Assembly: GCA_034769895.1 (NCBI GenBank) | Contig: CM068367.1 | Location: 115,552,573 to 115,616,572, forward strand | DNA: 64,000 bases | Origin: Magicicada septendecula | Taxonomy: Eukaryota > Arthropoda > Insecta > Hemiptera > Cicadidae | Reading direction: 5' to 3' | Shown: positions 59,043 through 64,000 of the stretch, in pieces | Position numbering within the stretch: the stretch's first letter is position 1 | How the letters are laid out: the number at the start of each line of letters is the position of its first letter | Translations under genes and position numbers: made by a program | Notes under the pieces: model-generated | What the model was told of the DNA's origin: nothing | The model's input: the letters and a program-made list of their open reading frames with translations, nothing else | Database searches by the model: none

Positions 59043-60663
59043 AAAATATCTCTCGTAGGAAGTCGCCATTGGGTAAAAATCCAATATCATTTGCGTAAGT
59101 AAGTACGTTTCGTCGACCACTCCAAACATGTATTCTTACAAGTATGTATAAGCACGTTACAAGACTTGTAAACATGCATGCTTGCACGTAAATATTTAAA
59201 AACAATGAAGTTTCATTTTGTACATTTTTGTTAATTAATGGAATCTAAATGATAATATTTGAAGGTAGTATGGTTATAAGTGGACCACGGATTGTGTCCC
59301 ACCAAATTGTTTGTTGCCTTTAATTTTCAACTGCTGACGTTCTTGTGCGCGAGTGTTATGAACAGCCGGAAGGAATAGGTCAGCAGGTTGTGGTGAGATC
59401 GCCTTAGATGGTTGTGGTAAACGACAAGGCATTTAGGTGTAAAGAACACCGTAGACGGTGTTTACCATCAGAGAACGGGTAAAGGAGGTCGCTGGATAAC
59501 ATTAATAAATAAGAGGACAATGGGAAAGTAAAACACAGTAGGAGAAGACAGCAGAATAAACTACGTGATGAGAAATACTACTTATTAAAATTTGTCAATT
59601 CCTTTCATTTTTATGCCGTCCCCATTCATGCTATGTTATTGTTAGGTACATTATGCTCTGTCGTGTCCAAATTGTGTCGTAATTTATTAACTGAAACCCT
59701 TTTTCAGCACTTGAAAATAGTATAGTATAGAATATGCCTCCCTTAATTGCCACAGACGCTACTCGAATATTCCTCTTCTGTTCGTTACGTCTGTGAACAA
59801 TTCTAATGGTATCTTTCCTTACCATTAATGTAGAGTCTTTAGTGGCCATCGTCGTCTGCCTGTTCAGATTTAGGCATCTCTGCCGGTTCCGAACTTCACC
59901 ATATCACCATATCTTCTTCGTAAAGAAACACCTTTCGTTTTCAATGTTGGGCATACTCCACTATCGTCCTCGTCATTCCGCTCGGATACATCTGTTGGAA
60001 ATGAACCCTCCAGTTCATCTTGTAACGATAAGCTGTGGTTATCAACTCTTTAGTATCTCATGCAGCTCATGTGTCGTTATGCAGTCTACACAGTCTGCTG
60101 CCTGCAATGAAGTGAAAGTCTTTCTGTGTTGGGACGCAAGATTCCGAAGCGTAAAATAACATGGGCACAGATATACTCTTACGGGCACATATCTGCGTCT
60201 CTTTCTTACGTATATCGTTCTTAGTGTTCCTGGAATTGTGCCGCAAATATTTTACAATCTGTTTACCTTAATGGGCACGTCCACGTCATCTTTATATGTC
60301 ATATCCCACCCTAGTTAATCGAAAGTGTGATACCGGTTCTAACAAAATAAGAATCTTAGATCTTCTACATATTCCTGTAATTGCCATAATTTTTGCTTTT
60401 TTCCATAAAAAATTTTAATTTACATGATCTACTGAGAACTTGCAACGTATGAACTAGCTATAACTTGTCTCCACTATCTTAAAGCCTGATCGTCAGCAAA
60501 TATAATTGAACTGAAGTTTTATCGTGTTATTTGAGACTTGTACCAAAGGACAAGTCTCGGTCTGATCTGGGGCAAGCCCCCTTCAGCCGAATGGAAGGAT
60601 GTGAGGAGACGCACGCCAGTGCAGGCCGGAAGGGAAGAACATGGGCACATTGGAGATAGAGTG
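59043..60663. other. No gene recognised; GC-richer patch
   Basis: A minus-strand area at 59631-60159 has open frames with basic residues (for example DDSGVCPTLKTKGVSLRRRY) that may be transposon debris, but no motif is decisive. 60540-60660 is GC-richer and unclassified. Confidence 0.35.
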
Positions 60664-60736
60664 GTGTGTGTGTGTGTGTGTGTGTAAATCTAGGTATAAG
60701 TATTGTGTTTGAGGTATAAGACGAATGAGGTCTAAG

Positions 60737-60843
<107 letters not shown>

Positions 60844-60864
60844 AATAATGTGGGTGATGTACTA

Positions 60865-61050
60865 CACCGTATACCTCCTTAATTTATCAAACTCTCGGAT
60901 GATGTTGTACCCTTTAAATATCTTTAACAAATTTTGTGATGCGGTACAGACTTTCAATAAAATTTTCTAAGTGTTTGAGACATACCCTTTTTATCATGTT
61001 CTCGAAAAGTTTAGATCTGTTTACTTTATCAAATGCCTTCTCATTCGTCG
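60865..61050 (-). mobile_element. LINE RT fragment
   Basis: The minus strand encodes NEKAFDKVNRSKLFENMIKRVCLKHLENFIESLYRITKFVKDI, the KAFD-V-R--L---L---G-P-HL---I-SLY block (RT domain 1) of RTE-like LINEs. Very short remnant. Confidence 0.75.
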
Positions 61051-63483
61051 GGTGCCGGAGAATTTAGTAATTCTGGAAAAGGGAGTAGCGTCTTGGGCGC
61101 TAATAATTGATGCAGCGGAGACGTAGATATCGCAAATAATATAAGAGATTCAAGTGGCAGTGCAGTTAAACCAAAGATCATATTTCAGAGTATATAATGC
61201 TTAATCGTGTGTACTGTATACGTCTCCTTGACCAACAGTGCTGTCGTGTGAAAACCTCTATAATTCGTTTCTCAGCTAACTACCCGACCCGTAAGGGGGT
61301 GAAACTTGTTAATGTGAAGTGACGCCGTCAGCGGCAAACACGCGCCCCCTGCTACCACCGCCATCGTCGACGTTCGCGTTTAATTTACCCCCGTTTGTCG
61401 ACATCGAGCGTTCTCCCTCTGTTGTTGACTTTGTGCTCTCCACCTGAGGAAAACCTATTAAGTGGCTCTATTGAATTGCCTTCGCGCCCGCCTTGTCAAA
61501 ATTGTGTCGTTAAATATTTTCCATCGCTTGTCCCGAAGAAACTGATTTAATCGCGTAATTTAGTGGAAGAGATCTATGTGTGTGCTTAGAAGTTAATCTA
61601 GCAACCTTATCATGATAGACTCGTTTTACGCAATAAACTGATAGGACTCCCTCTTGCATTCCAATTAAGTTGTCACCGGTGATTTTTGCCTTGCCTCATT
61701 TTTCTGAAATTCGTATGCTGGTCTTCTTCTCTATGCCTTAATCTCTCAAAAACTCCTCTATAATAAATGACCATCTAAATTTGGCAGCGACTGGTCTAAA
61801 CGAGTTAAAATGAGTTTGCCTTAACGACTGTTTGATGCTCGTAGAACAGGAAATACGCATTCTTTCTACATAGCCTACGTCTTTTTTCTGTTTAACTATT
61901 TCTTCAGCGATTAGCTATAATGTTAAGTACTTTTCATTTCTGTAATTTGTATCCCCTTATTACACAAGACAAGATTTTCATAATGGAAATTTGTGTGTTC
62001 TTATTTCTGCAAATGATACCACACCGTATTGTAAAATTTGTTTCCGTTGAGTGATGTAGTCGTTCTGGAACTCTTAGAGAACAAAGAACAAAGTCGTTCT
62101 GGAAGTTGTGCAAAGAACAAACAAAATAGACTTAAACTAGGTCTACTAGAGAAACGATAAATCAAGAAAGTCTATGTTATATGAATATTTGCTTAAAATA
62201 AAAGATTGACAGTTACTGTTAACAATGTGAGAATGACCAGGAATAGAAGAGGGTGACTGATGAGACAGCAGTTAAGAAATTGAAGCATCGACAATCGGAA
62301 AACCTATCGAAGGCTTTAAGATATTCGCACACAAATAGAACTTTGCATTACATAACTCGAGAAAATGATGTTTTATAATCGTATTAGTGATCATTCTAAA
62401 TTACTAGTGCTTGTTGAATGTGGACGTGACTTCCAGCAACTACCGAACTTTAAAAAAAAATCACACCGATGTGTCCAGATTTTCAGTTGTCGTGTTTTTG
62501 TCTGTCTTCATTTATTACGCTCGATATATCAGACTGATAATGGTAATCTTTAATACGTCTGCATAAACGTTTGTAGGCACTTTCCGTGGTAACTAATTGA
62601 ACACATAAGAATGTCCTCCATATTTTTAGTAGTGACCTCTGCAAAACCGTTCTTCTTCATCATTTTGTATTTTAGTAAATTGATATTATATCGGTTTCTT
62701 ATCAATGTAATTCCTAAAACTGTTTATCTACGGTTAATTTAGTCTTTCAGTTAAAACCTTTACTTCCAGTTTACCACATCTTACAGGTACAATATGTCCG
62801 CCCTTTACTAGTATTATTTTGTTTTTCTAAACTACTTCTCTACTACTTTTTCGGACTATTGGTTATTTAGAAAAAAATTCCTGCCCACTATAGAATGTAA
62901 TTATAATGTACAAATGAAATATTATGGAGATTAATAAGTTTACACAATTACGTCAAAGCTGTGATTCTGTACACTAATCAAAGACCTTATCAGAAACATA
63001 GACCTATACAGAAGTAGAAGCAGAGTAAGTACAAATATAGAATTCGGAAAAAGAGACTAAAATGCCAAAGGTTCACATAGATAAGCGTTAAATTTTGGTT
63101 TTAAATGGTTTAGTTTTACGTTGTTCGTATTACGAAAGAGAAAATCTGATTTGTGAGTCACGTTAAAGCAGAGCTGACAATAAAAAATTAGATGAAAGAA
63201 ATCAACAAAAAGTTTCGGTGGAACAGATAAATTAACTCAGCAGTTGAAAAAAAGTTCGCAACACTATAGCCCTAATTATGGATTTTATAAATATTCTATA
63301 ATTAATTAAACAAACAGTAACAATCATACTTCATGTACGATTCTAATTTACGCTGTACTTTTAGTTTGTTTTCTGTAAGAATGTATTAAAACATTTTAAA
63401 TATTAAAAAGTTGTCTGTAAAATAATATAAATTAATTCTATTTTCTTCGACAGTATAAAAGTATATGCTACACAGAGGAAAAA
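61051..63483. other. No gene recognised
   Basis: A GC-rich patch at 61280-61500 (GACGCCGTCAGCGGC..., CGCCCCCTGC) stands out but shows no coding pattern I can defend. The minus strand at 62580-63010 may hold further LINE debris. Otherwise AT-rich. Confidence 0.35.
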
Positions 63484-63908
63484 TGTTACGTGGTACTGCA
63501 TCTCTGAGTGACCACGTGACGCCTTACACGTATATTTGCGCGGTATATTTACGAAACCCTCTGGATTGTTCTAGGTCATGCGAGAGGCCCCTTCCAGACG
63601 TTACTCGACCACGCTACCAGCATCGAGGCCCGCTATCGCACTACCATGCAAGGCGGCGGAGGTATAGATAGATACTATACTTCGAAGCGAGCCAATTCAG
63701 TTTACACCTGGCAATATTAGAGTACGGATCGAAGTGATTGTCGCAGTTCAGTGGAAAGTGGTCACTGTATTAATTAGTGCAAAACCGTAACAAGGTGACA
63801 TTTACTGTTGTGTGTTGGACGAATTTAACTTGAATTATTGTATAAGAGTGTTCTGTTGATTTATAACTGTCGTTTGTGTCTAATTAAAGCTTGTAATTAG
63901 TTACTTCA
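63484..63908 (+). repeat. Possible LTR running towards window end
   Basis: Begins TGTTACGTGG and ends ACTTCA (TG...CA, about 425 bp). Directly after one A comes TGGTGTCAGTT, which looks like a retroelement primer-binding site. Inside are GTATAGATAGATAC and a GAAGCGAGCCAATTCAGTTT stretch like a TATA/initiator, and TAATTAAAGC near the end. The partner LTR and coding region would lie beyond 64000. Speculative. Confidence 0.35.
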
Positions 63909-64000
63909 ATGGTGTCAGTTATTCTGTTTCCACTGTACATTCCCACGAACCGTGAGATGTCTTAACAATATAAACAAATACTAAATTTAACGAATACTGA

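Overview
The window is nuclear DNA from an animal, almost certainly an insect. It is AT-rich, intron-like and packed with decayed transposable elements and long dinucleotide or trinucleotide microsatellites. The only host coding sequence I can defend is one 115-bp exon at 11582-11696 (minus strand) with clean splice sites. It encodes part of the extracellular ligand-binding domain of a receptor-type guanylyl cyclase. LINE remnants of the kinds common in arthropods, insect telomere-like TTAGG units and pogo/Tigger-like repeats agree with an insect. A polyneopteran (cockroach, termite or stick-insect type) is my guess, not a demonstrated identity.

Layout. 1-2300: an inverted repeat carrying two hammerhead-ribozyme-like cores (Penelope-type tail), a LINE 3' end and an (AC)n tract. 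2321-8300: two head-to-tail Helitrons on the minus strand. The first encodes a wrecked Rep/helicase and the second is non-autonomous and filled with a ~120-bp minisatellite. 8.3-11.4 kb: an interrupted LINE, further hammerhead-like repeats, (AC)n and another LINE. 11582-11696: the host exon. 11902-21853: a nearly intact, young Ty3/gypsy-type LTR retrotransposon with ~1,965-bp LTRs, a 4-bp ATAT target duplication, gag, pol, a canonical -1 slippery heptamer and one in-frame TGA in pol. It lies 205 bp upstream of the exon, in the same orientation. 22-64 kb: intron-like or intergenic DNA with at least a dozen 5'-truncated LINE fragments (mostly RTE-like, two jockey-like, one R1-like), two pogo/Tigger-like repeats, four more hammerhead-like cores, a promoter-like patch with an X-box and two CCAAT boxes, long Z-DNA-prone repeats, and a possible LTR running to the window end.

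How it fits together. If the exon belongs to an expressed gene read right to left, much of the window may be introns of that gene expanded by transposons. The LTR element would then sit in sense orientation inside an intron. The microsatellites are mostly not independent: many (GAA)n, (GAT)n and (ATT)n tracts sit exactly at LINE 3' ends. All names come from reading the sequence and from knowledge of the families; no database search was made.
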